A stretch of DNA of 64,000 nucleotides from Thereva unica (Eukaryota > Arthropoda > Insecta > Diptera > Therevidae), in assembly GCA_949987705.1 (NCBI GenBank), contig OX465286.1, forward strand, positions 23,351,691-23,415,690. Reading direction: 5' to 3'. How positions within the stretch are numbered: the stretch's first letter is position 1; every line of letters begins with the position of its first letter. Shown here in pieces: positions 10,926 through 22,345 of this stretch. Under the pieces are notes generated by a model. That model was not told the DNA's origin and did no database searches. It was given only the letters and a program-made list of their open reading frames with translations. The translations under genes and the position numbers were made by a program.

Positions 10926-12266
10926 ATATTTAAGGAAGCTAAACTGGATCTCAGTAAAGGGGTACTGACTAGAAGTCGTCTTCGTTTAGTTAAATCCCTT
11001 GAGGATTTGCCTAATTTAATAGCATCGAACCCTGCCTACTATTCTATAATACGGAGGTATGACCCTCCGCACAGCGGCCTCAAACGGTCATCTTCATCGC
11101 TCGAACTTTCTGCACACTCTTCTATAGCATCTTCAAACGAGCTCGATAACGTAAGTGAAATTATACTGGAGGAATTGAGTGAACCCGCAAGTCCAGACAC
11201 CATGGGCAGTAATATTAATTTAACTGACGTCTTCAGCTTGGTCCCAACCTTTGACGGTACGTCCAATAAACTAGAAAAATTTATCTCCTGTGGGGATACG
11301 CTCTTCACTTTAGCGAAGACTCCCGCCGATAAGGCACAATTTCTCATTATAATAAAAACTAGGTTAGAAGGGCAAGCCTTCCTCCTAACGCAAAACAAGG
11401 AATATGAATCCTGGGACGAACTTTCTATGGATTTAAGAACCAACTTTCAAGAAGAGCAATCGAGATCAACCATTCAAAATGAGTTGATGTCGATGAAGCA
11501 AAATCATAAAGAGACCGTCCGAGAATATGGACAAAGGCTACTTCATTCCCTAACTTCTCTCGACTCTGCTACTTTTTCCCATGTAAAGGAAAAGGCTGCT
11601 CAGGATTTTCTTAAGCAAGAAAACCAAAGGTTAGCAGTCCAAGTCTTCGAAGATGGGATAAGGAATCCGTCTTTAAGGCTATTGGTAAAAGCTCATGGCG
11701 AGACAGAGCTCAGGAAATCCATCTCTTATGCGGTAGACCATTCTCTCCGACTGGAAACACAGCCTTCTACTTCAAATCCTTCGAGTAATACCCATAGAAA
11801 TTTACAGGGTAATAATCTTGTTTGTCAAGTTTGTCACAAGCAAGGTCACTCTAAAGAAACCTGCTTCAGACGGCAATATAACTTTCCAAATTTTAAACCC
11901 CCTCAAATTAAAAAGGAGGTGCAACACTTATTCTGCTCTTATTGCAGAAAACCAAATCATACAGCAAACGAGTGTAACTCCAGACGTTATCAGTCTAATC
12001 GTAATGACACTCAACAAAGACCTTCGATAAGCCCGGAACAATATCCTTCACACAATGGGAATACACCGCATCCCTCACAAGCTTATCGTGGATGGAATCA
12101 AAGATCGGCATCTTCACCCCGAAATGTTCATTTCGCATTACACAATAATGAACCTAGAGTCTCTGATACAAGCAATGCCGTTCGTACTCAGGGAAACTCA
12201 AGACTACAGATGGAGGACGGCACTCCATCTGTTACCCAATTCGCCGCCGGAATACACAACAACTAA
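10926..12266 (+). CDS. gag: Gyp-1 gag
   Basis: Gag polyprotein. The frame is open from 10926, but its first ATG is at 11202 (MGSNINLTDVFSLVPTFDG), so initiation is there, at a non-AUG codon, or after splicing. From that ATG comes a capsid-like domain (FDGTSNKLEKFI, FLIIIKTRLEGQAF, WDELSMDLRTNF, SRSTIQNELMSMKQ), then two CCHC zinc knuckles (CQVCHKQGHSKETC; CSYCRKPNHTANEC) and a polar tail. Uninterrupted to TAA at 12264. The following pol frame is -1 relative to gag and overlaps its end, consistent with -1 frameshifting. Confidence 0.88.
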   Translation: MFKEAKLDLSKGVLTRSRLRLVKSLEDLPNLIASNPAYYSIIRRYDPPHSGLKRSSSSLELSAHSSIASSNELDNVSEIILEELSEPASPDTMGSNINLTDVFSLVPTFDGTSNKLEKFISCGDTLFTLAKTPADKAQFLIIIKTRLEGQAFLLTQNKEYESWDELSMDLRTNFQEEQSRSTIQNELMSMKQNHKETVREYGQRLLHSLTSLDSATFSHVKEKAAQDFLKQENQRLAVQVFEDGIRNPSLRLLVKAHGETELRKSISYAVDHSLRLETQPSTSNPSSNTHRNLQGNNLVCQVCHKQGHSKETCFRRQYNFPNFKPPQIKKEVQHLFCSYCRKPNHTANECNSRRYQSNRNDTQQRPSISPEQYPSHNGNTPHPSQAYRGWNQRSASSPRNVHFALHNNEPRVSDTSNAVRTQGNSRLQMEDGTPSVTQFAAGIHNN

Positions 12267-15262
12267 ATCAAAATACTTTCATAAGATCGGATACGCAATT
12301 TAAACTAACGATATCACTTGAAATTACGAATAAAGCACCATTTGCGCGTATACCATTGAATCTTTCTTCTAAACCATTTTTAACATTTTTAATTGATACC
12401 GGCGCTGAAATTAGCATTTTGAAGTCGGATGTGGGCGTTGATTTAACTACGACGTCGTTTACTAACCAATGTTCTATAGTAAGTTTGAACGAACATTTAA
12501 CGCCTTCAATTGGCAAATTAAAAGCAAATCTCCATTTTTCTAATGAGAAAAACTCACTTCTCTTGCAACACAAATTTTATTTAATTGAACCGAGTGCCGC
12601 CTTAACTTGCGATGGCATACTCGGACATGATTTCTTTACTAAACACAAAGGAGTTATAAACTACGAAACTCAAACTTTGGGGATTAAACCATACGAAGCT
12701 GATGTTGTGGCTTACGACACCGAAACACATTCTCTTAGGGAGGAAATAACGAACAGTACCTCACATCTTGGAAGACGTTCCGAGGAGGATCTGACGAAGG
12801 ATACCTCAAATCCTAAAAGAAATCGGTTGAGAAGAACAACTAAATCAGGTATGCAAAATAAAGTACCCTTAGAAAATAGGAAACATTCCTTCGAAACATA
12901 TAATCCCGAAGCTATGGCTAAAACCCAGATTGGGAACCCTCTTACGAGAGACAAATATGGGAATCTACACTGTCAGGAACAGGATATTTCCTACAATTAC
13001 AAAATATCACCCTCTGATACCGAAACACACCCCTTTAGGGAGAAAATGATCACAACCTCAAATCTTGAAAGTGCTTTTAGGGAGGAAATACCATGTAATA
13101 CCTCTTATCCTAAAAGTCCCCTCGAGAAGGGCAATGAAAAACTTTTTAGTTTAGAAGCTTTGGCTTCAAGGAATATGGAAACTCCTCTTACGAAAGAAAC
13201 CTCCGACCGGTATGAAATACCCGCTCGATGCGAAAAAATTATAGAAATACAAACAGAAAATGATAATGAAGTAGTAATAAAGAAACGGGAACTAATTCCC
13301 GGAGTATATTTGGCAGCCGCAATAATTAAGCCTGTTAGTAAAAAGGCGCCTATTTTAATATTAAATTCTACTGGAAGTAAAGCACTTATCTCTGCTAATC
13401 AAATTCCTATAGAATCAGATCCAATGATAAATTATAACATTGTACGGTTAAACGGACAGGACGACCCCGTCCAGAATAGGTTGTCTAAATTAGAGTCAGT
13501 ATTGGACCTTGCCCACTGTAACTCCGAAGAGGAGAAGGCAATTCGCGAAATATGCAGACAATATAATGATGTGTTTTATCTAGAGGGCGACCATTTAACT
13601 TACTCGCCCACTACTACTCATAAAATACATACATTGCCAAACAAACTTCCAATCTACACTCGTCCCTATAGGTTACCCGAGTCACAGAAAACTGAAATAC
13701 ATTCCCAGGTAAATGAAATGTTGAATGAGAAAATAATTAAACATAGTAAAAGCCCCTGGAATTCCCCAGTACTATTAGTACCCAAAAAACCAGACAGTTC
13801 TGGAAATAAAAGATGGAGAACGGTTATAGATTTTCGAAAACTAAACCAGATAACCATAGGAGATGCATACCCACTACCTAACATAGTGGATATATTGGAT
13901 CAATTGGGCAGATCTAAATATTTTAGTACTTTGGACCTAGCAAATGGGTTCCATCAAATACGGGTCGATAAAGCTGATCGCGAGAAAACGGCCTTCAGTA
14001 CTCCATACGGGCATTACGAATTCAACCGAATGCCTTTCGGATTGAAGAACGCCCCTGCTACTTTTCAGCGGTTAATGAATAATGTTCTAACTGGCCTACA
14101 GGGAATTAAATGCTTCGTATATATGGATGATATCGTGATCCACGGCAACGATCTAAAAACACATAACACCAATTTGCAAAGTGTATTGAACAGGTTAAGG
14201 GAACACAGTTTAAAGTTACAACCCGAAAAGTGCCACTTCATAAAACACGAATTGAACTACTTGGGTCATATTATATCAGAAACGGGAGTATCACCCGACC
14301 CATCTAAAATCAAGGCCATCACCAGTTTTCCGGTACCACATAAAGAGAGAGGTGTGAAATCCTTTCTTGGATTTGCCGGGTATTATAGAAGATTCATCCC
14401 CGATTTTGCTAAAGTAGCAAAACCATTGACAAACCTATTAAAGAAAACCACAAAATTTAAATGGGATGCCCTTTGTGATGAAGCTTTCAGAAACCTAAAG
14501 CAAAAGCTTACCCAATCTCCTATTCTATCATATCCAGATTTCACTAAAGAGTTCCTAGTAACAACGGATGCTAGCGATTATGCTTTAGGGGCAGTTTTGT
14601 CCCAAGGTGAAATAGGTTCCGACAAACCCATACATTTTGCTAGCCGCACATTGAATGCTGCTGAGATGAAGTACTCCACTACTGAAAAGGAACTGTTGGC
14701 AATAATTTTTGCCATCAAACAATTTCGTCCCTACATTTTCGGAAGAAAGTTTAAAATTATTACGGATCATCGTCCTCTTCAATGGCTTATAAATCTCAAA
14801 GAGCCTTCCTCGCGCTTAATGCGATGGAAAATAAAACTGGAAGAACATGAATATGAGATCATATATAAACCAGGCAAGCAAAATGCGAACGCCGATTTTC
14901 TCAGTCGTATACCTCAAGAGCTTAACGAGGAACACATAATAAGAGTCATTACCCGCAGTCAAGCGCAAGCAAAACAACAAAGTGAGGCTTGCGAAGAAAC
15001 TTTCCAACACCCAACACATGTTCAATTAGAACCTCAGGCAATTTCAGAAAGGTCCGAATCACTTTTGTCTAAGAAAAATGTCGACACTAAAATATTTCTA
15101 CTACCCCTAATCGAGACCCAACAGGAGCACTCGCTGAAACAACAGATCCCTGAATATAAAACCTCTTCCGTAGGAGAATTGTCAATTTACAAGAATAAAA
15201 ATACTACATACATTATAGCCAAAACAACTATTAATATATTTCTATATGCTTTCTTTTATTAA
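12267..15262 (+). pseudogene. pol: Gyp-1 pol lacking integrase: protease, RT, RNase H
   Basis: Open without stops for about 1000 codons; the frame extends upstream into the gag end. Order: aspartic protease (FLIDTGAEISIL, and GILGHDFF), RT (WNSPVLLVPKK, RWRTVIDFRKLNQ, FSTLDLANGFHQI, FGLKNAPATFQRLM, catalytic YMDDIVIHG), RNase H (TTDASDYALGAVL, YSTTEKELLAIIFAIKQF, TDHRPLQW) and tether (NADFLSRI). After about 120 further codons the frame ends in NIFLYAFFY. There is no HHCC finger and no DDE core. A complete Ty3 pol would add about 400 residues. I call it deleted because the next recognisable sequence is the start of the env-like ORF. Confidence 0.88.
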
Positions 15263-15462
15263 AGCGACTTATGAATCCTAGTCATCTTACTTTTGTTTCA
15301 AATGTTCAGCGACTTTGTTCCTCTAAACTTCCCTAACTCCTCAGCGATTCAGAAGAACTTTGGAATAATGAAATTTTGGAATTGGAATTGGAATACCCCG
15401 AAGTCCTCACATAATAAAGAAAAAAAAAAAAACACAATTTTGTCTTTCAAATTCTTAAGAAG
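15263..15462 (+). other. Gyp-1 deletion-scar region between pol and env-like ORF
   Basis: Short AT-rich stretch with an A-run near 15420 and small repeats (GGAATTGGAATTGG). No integrase remnant can be recognised. The pol-to-env join lies here or just upstream. Confidence 0.5.
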
Positions 15463-15837
15463 TCACTTGCATCACCTAATTTCCTAATCACTTTCGGTTG
15501 GTGCCTGCTGTATTACACGACTGCTTTATCCAGGAAAGGTGTGGTAACAGCCCCCATCAACCACAATCCAGGTTTATATTATGAGGACGTTGGTAAAGCC
15601 GAGCTATACTCCCATGAATGGAAAGTTGTGATCTACTACGACCTGCATGGTATAAAATCTTCATTAACTTATATAAGAAAGCATGTAAACGAGATGAAGC
15701 ACCTCTGCGAGCTACTACATAATGATTACCTTCTGCTGCAATCATGCAACGCAACCATACCTGAGATAAGTCACCTCATGACGGACATAGATAACAAGTA
15801 TAGGTTCCTTGAGGAAAAGAAGCGTCAGAAACGCGCG
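15463..15837 (+). pseudogene. env: Gyp-1 env-like ORF, N-terminal part (severed by Errant-1)
   Basis: Open frame with a hydrophobic segment near its start (FLITFGWCLLYYTTALS, signal-peptide-like), then an extracellular-type domain with Cys residues, ending in a cluster of basic residues of the furin type. There is no ATG just upstream; insect retroviral env proteins are often made from spliced RNA, so the start may lie elsewhere. Errant-1 begins at 15838, right after the basic site; CGCG at 15834-15837 is the target duplication. Membrane glycoprotein of the baculovirus F/errantivirus Env kind by position and layout. Confidence 0.7.
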
Positions 15838-16239
15838 AGTTACATCAGAGATTTTCCCACATTTTGAAAATCTGGATCATGTTCCCAAAACTAAAAACCT
15901 TAGCTCAGCTAAAAGAGATTCGTGGCAGGAAATGATCCAGACATACAACATAAAGCTTGAAGAAAAATCATAATATGAAACTGAGGAAGAAAAAGCTTTA
16001 TCAGCAGAAATGCTATTAAGAATTCATATTTTCCCGCAATTAAGAATAATAGAGAAAATCCTCAGTGCAGTCTTTTCGTGGTCTCTCTAAAGAGTAGACA
16101 TATCGTATAAGTTAATTAACTTAAGTTAATTTTGTAAATTTTGTTTAAATAAATAGTTTTGCCGGGAAACTTAAGTTTTCTATCGTTTATTTTAAAAAAT
16201 ATATTTTTTTTCTCCGAAGAGAAAATTAAAAAGTAAAGT
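15838..16239 (+). repeat. Errant-1 5' LTR
   Basis: 402 bp, AGTTACATCAGAG to AAAGTAAAGT; its final T overlaps the primer site. Identical by inspection to 21940-22341. Confidence 0.92.
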
Positions 16240-16256
16240 GGCGCAGTCGGTAGGAT
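16239..16256 (+). promoter_or_regulatory. Errant-1 primer-binding site (tRNA-Ser)
   Basis: TGGCGCAGTCGGTAGGAT is complementary to the 3' end of Drosophila-type tRNA-Ser including CCA. It overlaps the last LTR base, a known feature of errantiviruses. Confidence 0.85.
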
Positions 16257-16482
16257 CCCTTTCTAAAGAAAGAGGATCCAGTGATCGAGTGAAATCCTTT
16301 CCCGTTTTTTTAAGGAAAATAAAAGTGGAAACGTTCGGTACTCGGTTTTTAAAAACGAAATTAATTGCAAAGGTGGATGAGCAAATCAGTGACTGTGTAA
16401 ATTTAAAAGAAAAAAAAAACATCGTTTGAAAAAAAATAGAGAACAATTATTTGATAAAAATAGAAGATTGAGTTCAACAAAT

Positions 16483-17391
16483 ATGGCAAATCACGATCAA
16501 CAATTGGAAGTCCTACGACAGGCCCTTCAACAACAACAGGAACAAGTTAACCAATTACAGCAAATGCTTGCCGGACAACAATAAATACAGCAAGCTAACT
16601 TATTCCATTTAACAACAGAACAAATCCTTAACCATTTTCGAAAGTTGAAGTCCTTCAATGGAAGTGGAGAATTTTCGCTAATGGAGTTCATCAAGTCAGT
16701 TGAGAGTGCAGGATCATTATGTCGTGGCAATCAGGATCTTTTGAATTATTCGATGCAGATTGTGACCAACGAAAAAATCCAGGGAGAAGCAAAGAAATGT
16801 GTTCAACGGCTTGGAGATAATGCAACATGGGAGGCGATTAAAAGTGAATTAAAACTACATTTTCGTCCTAGGAAAGATTACGCGGAATTAATTAATGATT
16901 GTAGAAGTGTTAAGGTATGTAATTTAAGAAATTTATTTGATATTTTAAAGTGTACGAATTACGAATTGAATGAATTATATGAATTCGAGGATGAAAAACC
17001 AATAAATTACTCTCCCATAAATAATGATATGTATCTTGTCGGTATTCTATTAGAAAAAATGGATAATTTAGTTAGAGGTCACGTCCAGAAAAATACAACA
17101 TTGATTGAAATTTATAATCGGTTTTCAGAGTTGAAATTATTAGATGATGAACGGGCTGTAGATTATCGTCATAGAAAAAGTGTTAAAAGTGTAAACAATT
17201 TTCGTAGCGAACAGAAAAACAATAACAATCAAAATAGGCGACAGGACATTAACTGAGGAAATTTTAAACAACGCCAAGACATTAACTCAGGAAATTTTAG
17301 ACAGAATAACAGAAATTTTAATTTCAGGCGAAATAATCACTTCGCACAAAATAACTATAACAACCAAAACAATTCTGAACGGAACAAGTGA
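16483..17391 (+). pseudogene. gag: Errant-1 gag, two nonsense codons
   Basis: Starts at ATG 16483 with a Gln-rich coiled-coil-like N-terminus. A TAA at 16582 and a TGA at 17254 interrupt the same frame, which otherwise continues through a capsid-like region (FNGSGEFSLMEFIKSVESA, LKLHFRPRKDYAELINDC) to an Asn/Arg-rich RNA-binding tail (RRNNHFAQNNYNNQN). No zinc knuckle is present, as is normal for errantivirus Gag. The 5' leader 16257-16482 is AT-rich. Confidence 0.8.
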
Positions 17392-20300
17392 AGTAAAGAA
17401 AACTTTAATTACACCATTACCCAAAGAATTTAAAGCCTTAGGAACCATGTCGTGGAAAATAATAGACTTATCAGGGCGTAAATATGTCGCGATTTTAGGC
17501 CGAAATGTTTTAACCCCGTTAAAAGGTAAAGTTGATTTAGAATATAACTTTGTGAAAATTAATAATATTAAAATATTTTTTGAGGATAGTGGTCACCCAC
17601 TCGATTTAAATAGCATTCACACTTTAGAGAAAGTAGAAAACACAATCCTTAGTAAACTAAATCTGAGTTATTTAAATAAGGAAGAAAAAGGGGCACTGAC
17701 AAAACTTTTAAAAGAATATGAAGACTTATTTTTTAAGGAGGGCGATGTGCTTACTTCAACACATGAAATTCAGCATGATATAGTTACTAAGTCAAGTAAC
17801 CCAATATACTGTAAAATTTACCGTTATCCCCAAACCCATGAGATAGAAATAAAAAATCAAATTAACGAAATGTTAGAAACTGGGATCATAAAGGAAAGTA
17901 ACTCCCCATATAATAGTCCTTTGTGGATAGTCCCAAAAAAGTTGGATAATTCTGGGCACTAAAAATGGAGGATTGTCATCGACTATCGTAAGTTAAACGA
18001 AGTCACTGTCAATGACAAATTTCCTATCCCAAATATAGATGGAATATTAGATAAGTTAGGGAAGGCCCAATATTTCACAACCCTAGACCTTGCAAAAGGG
18101 TTCCACCAAATATTGGTGAAAGAAGAAGATAGAAAGAAAACGGCATTTTCGACCCCTTACGGTCATTATGAATATGTCAGGATGCCGTTTGGCCTAAAGA
18201 ATGCCCCAGCGACATTCCAAAGGCTTATGAATTCTGTACTTCGAGAATTCATCAATACTATTTGTGTCGTATATTTAGACGACATTTTAATTTTCAGTAC
18301 GTCTCTAAATGAACATATTCTCAACATTAAAAAAGTATTTAACAAGCTAAGGGAAGCTGGATTAAAAATCCAAATTGACAAATGTAACTTCCTCACAAAA
18401 GAGACAGAGTATTTAGGACATGTGTTGACCCCCGAAGGAGTTAAACCAAATCCCAACAAAGTTAAAATAATCCAAGATTTAAAACTACCAAAGAGTCAAA
18501 AGCAAATTAAGTCTTTTCTTGGGATAACAGGCTATTACCGTAAATTCATAAAAGATTACGCAAAAATAGCCCACCCTATCACCAGATTTCTAAAGAAAGA
18601 TATAAAGATCAATGCGAATGACCCAAATTATATCTCAGCGTTTGAGAAATTAAAAGATATAATAACTAATTACCCGATTTTAAGATACCCAGACTACAAC
18701 AAAAAATTCAAGTTAGTCACCGACGCTAGCAATTTTGCCATTGGTGCAGTCCTTACTCAAGATGGGCATCCTATATATTATGCCTCCAGAACCCTAAACG
18801 ATCATGAAAAGAACTATTCCACAATTGAGAAGGAACTGTTAGCGATCGTGTGGGGAACAAAGTATTTCAGACCCTTTTTATACGGTCGAGAATTTGACTT
18901 ACAAACGGATCATCAACCCATTAAGTGGTTGCATGCAAAAAATTGTGGTAAAAATATTAATCCACGCCTCCAAAGATGGTTAATACAATTAGGGGAGTAT
19001 AATATAAAAATCGATTATATAAAAGGCAAGGAAAACAAAGTTGCCGATTTCCTTAGCAGGATAAATAAAGATACTAATGAAATAAACGCGGTTACAGTAG
19101 GCAAACAGTTAGTTCAGGGAAAAGAAAACAGTTGTAGTATCGAAAATTTGGATACTAATGGTAAACAAAATATATTAGATGCTGAAAATTTGAGCATCGA
19201 CCTTAGGAATATGTTTGTTAACAACCTCGAAAGTTCGAGTAACGATTCTGCCCATGAATCAATCGAAGTTCATACAGTACACTCCCAAGAGGAGGAGTTA
19301 AACGATCACATCCCAATATTAGAAACCGTGGTAAATAGATTTAAAACGCAATTAATATTAGTGGAAAGTAAGGACAAAGAGTATGAAAAGATATTCGAAA
19401 ATCGTCGAATTTATATAGAACAAAAAGACTTAGATGAAGGTTATGTATCAGATATATTAAGAAGATTTGTAAACAAGGGTAAAATAGGTATATACTCTGC
19501 ACTGAATGATCACGAGTATAACAAATTGCAAAAAAAGATAATCGAACTTTTTCCTTGCAATAACAAATTAAAATTTGTTAAGTGTAGTTATCTCGCTACA
19601 GATATAGTAGAAGAACAAAATATAATTAGGCAAATAGCTAAATATCATATAACTGAGGTAGGCCATACAGGTATCGACGCTACTTACGGAGGTTTAAAGA
19701 AGCATATTTATCATCCGAATTTAAAAAGATTAATTCAGATAAGTGTCAACAATTGCGATCATTGTACTAGTGGAAAATACGATAGAAACCCTATTAAAGC
19801 CAAATTTCAATATACAGAAACTCCTAAAAAGATCAATGAAATAATACATGTTGATGTTTATACAAATAGTAAACATTCGTTCGTAAACTTCATTGATAAA
19901 TTCTCCAAACACGCCATCAGCTTCTATCTTGAGGATAGAAATAGCTTGACTTTGGTGGAGAAACTAAGGCTTTTCATATCCATAAAAGGAAAAATGGAAA
20001 AATTAGTCTTCGATAACGAGTTTAATTGCAATTACGTAAAGCAATTCTGTTCCGATGAGGGAATAGAATATCACATTACCAAACCTAACAGCCACACAGG
20101 TAACGCAGATATAGAGCGACTAAATAATACCATTTCCGAAAAAATTAGAGTTTTAAACTTGACTCAAAAACTTCCAATCCGTGTACAAATGATAAAAGCA
20201 ATAGAATTCTATAACAAATCATATCACTCTACTATTAAAGCCACACCTTTAGAAGTTCAAGAAGGAAAAGTCGAAGATCAAGTTATCTTCGAAAGACTAC

Positions 20301-20548
20301 ATCAAAGCAAACAAAAAATGCTCGAAAAACGAAATGCAAAACGTGAAAATTACATTGAAAATAGGAAGGTAGGATTTATTAAGAATTATAAAAGTATTCG
20401 TCACAAAGAAGAACCAAAATTCAGACAATACCCACTTGACAATATTCATACGTCTAACATTAAACGACCATTGAAATTTTCAGGCAAAACGGAAAATGAA
20501 AGTATGGATGCTATTACCAATAGTAATGCTACTGATAACGCCAGCTGA
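17384..20548 (+). pseudogene. pol: Errant-1 pol: truncated protease, RT, RNase H, integrase
   Basis: The frame opens with only the C-terminal end of the protease (YVAILGRNVLTPLKG); the catalytic D-T-G part is missing between gag and here. RT follows (NSPYNSPLWIVPKK; a TAA at 17960 replaces a sense codon before WRIVIDYRKLNE; FTTLDLAKGFHQI; catalytic YLDDILIF), then RNase H (VTDASNFAIGAVL, YSTIEKELLAIVWG, TDHQPIKWL). Integrase has an HHCC finger (HITEVGHTG, CDHCTSG) and D-D-E core residues (HVDVY, VFDNEF, NADIERLNN). After 18113 the frame is open to its stop at 20548, overlapping the env start by about 50 bases. Confidence 0.88.
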
Positions 20549-21842
20549 ACAGACGATGACAGTGGAGAAGATTAATACCGGTTTAGGATACGCAGAAATT
20601 AGAGTAAATGAAGTAGACATAGTGGATAAATTTGAGGTAATCCTTCATATTATTAATCCCAATGAAATATTAGCAGTAGTAAATAGTTTAGAGAATTCCT
20701 TTAAGTTACTAGAATTAAAAGAACACCAAAACTTAATTGATGCAGAATTAGATAATATAAAAAATAAGATAAGGACAATATTACCTCATAGGAGCAAGAG
20801 AGGATTAATTAATCTGGGTGGAAAAATAATGAAATGGTTGTATGGTACTATGGATAGTGATGATAGAGAAGAGATAGAGAATCATCTTTCAGTAGTCGAT
20901 AAAAATAACCATGCTGTTATAACCAACGTAAATCAGCAAATTAGAATCAACACTAGTTTTAATAAAACTTTCATACAGTTAAAGAATGTAATAGAATCAG
21001 ATAGATCAAAAATATTAGAAAAGCTTAATGATTTAAATGAAACAAACAGAAGAGTACTAAGCGAAGGCATATTTTTAGACCAAATGTTTAAGTTAAATAT
21101 TATTAAAAGCAGAATAGAACACATACAGGATAATATTGCTTCAGCTAGATTAGGACTATTGCACCCCAATATTTTGACTGACGAGGAAATCAATGAGTAT
21201 GACATAGATTTTAAAAAACTATTGAATATTAGATTAGCTGTAGCCAAATGTAGAGATGATGAAATCATATTTGCAATCAAGATACCATTTAAAACCATTA
21301 AAGTAGACAAGAATCTTATAATACCTATCTCGAATTTATATAACAAATCAATTGATTCAGACCTAGAATATGTTGTCAAATTAAACAATAAAACCTATGT
21401 ATATGAAGAAAATAAATGTCTAAAAGAATTAAAATTAAGTAAAAGTTGCATTGTGTTCAGAAACTGTAAATTAGTATCGAAAAATTATGAAGAATATATA
21501 TATCCAGAAGAAAATATTTTAATTTTGAACAACGTAAGAAATAAAACATTGAAATCGACTTGTGACAAAAGAAAAATCAATCTCAATGGAAATTATATTG
21601 TTAACTTTAATAATTGCTCTTTGTATATCAATAATCAAAGATATAGTAATAGAATTCAAGAATTTAAAGAAAATTTTATTATTAGCCCTAATGAGTTTAA
21701 CAATAAAATAAATATTAATAAGTTGACCTTCGAAGAAGTTGCACTGAACCTAGAAAAGAATATTGAGGAAATTCATGAATTAAAATACCACAAAATAATA
21801 AATTACAGTGTAGGAACTTTTACTATTATATTAAGGTTATAA
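20496..21842 (+). pseudogene. env: Errant-1 env, frame-shifted in the membrane anchor
   Basis: Envelope glycoprotein of the errantivirus/baculovirus F type, which mediates membrane fusion. A hydrophobic signal sequence is present at the ATG (WMLLPIVMLLI). A basic cleavage motif near residue 105 is followed by a glycine-rich hydrophobic fusion-peptide-like stretch. The long ectodomain contains Cys pairs and N-glycosylation sites. The frame stops at 21842 within the anchor. Hydrophobic and basic tail residues continue in another frame to about 21930, showing a frameshift. Described only; no repaired form is given. Confidence 0.82.
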
Positions 21843-21928
21843 TAATCCTTTCACTGGTTTACTTGTTTTTAAAACATAAAAAATTTAAAGTTAACATTAT
21901 TAACAGGATTCAGGAGAATCCAAATACA

Positions 21929-21939
21929 AGGAGGGGAAG
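21929..21939 (+). promoter_or_regulatory. Errant-1 polypurine tract
   Basis: AGGAGGGGAAG directly abuts the 3' LTR at 21940. Errant-2 has the equivalent purine run on its minus strand. Confidence 0.8.
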
Positions 21940-22341
21940 AGTTACATCAGAGATTTTCCCACATTTTGAAAATCTGGATCATGTTCCCAAAACTAAAAAC
22001 CTTAGCTCAGCTAAAAGAGATTCGTGGCAGGAAATGATCCAGACATACAACATAAAGCTTGAAGAAAAATCATAATATGAAACTGAGGAAGAAAAAGCTT
22101 TATCAGCAGAAATGCTATTAAGAATTCATATTTTCCCGCAATTAAGAATAATAGAGAAAATCCTCAGTGCAGTCTTTTCGTGGTCTCTCTAAAGAGTAGA
22201 CATATCGTATAAGTTAATTAACTTAAGTTAATTTTGTAAATTTTGTTTAAATAAATAGTTTTGCCGGGAAACTTAAGTTTTCTATCGTTTATTTTAAAAA
22301 ATATATTTTTTTTCTCCGAAGAGAAAATTAAAAAGTAAAGT
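21940..22341 (+). repeat. Errant-1 3' LTR
   Basis: 402 bp, identical by inspection to 15838-16239. Followed by CGCG and the remainder of the Gyp-1 env-like ORF. Confidence 0.92.
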
Positions 22342-22345
22342 CGCG

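Larger units (their letters stand above)
15838..22341 (+). mobile_element. Errant-1: errantivirus-like Ty3 element (gag, pol, env), defective
   Basis: Flanked by 402-bp LTRs (15838-16239 and 21940-22341, AGTTAC...AAAGT) that appear identical by eye, and by target duplication CGCG (15834-15837 / 22342-22345). The primer site is tRNA-Ser type, as in the 17.6/297 group. Gag has two internal stop codons, protease lacks its catalytic part, pol has one nonsense codon and env shifts frame in its membrane anchor. Identical LTRs with so many lesions suggest it was copied in trans after becoming defective. Confidence 0.9.

Noticed and set aside
15541..15867. Separate 108-codon gene
   Set aside because: It is the N-terminal part of the Gyp-1 env-like ORF; its last ten codons are Errant-1 LTR sequence.
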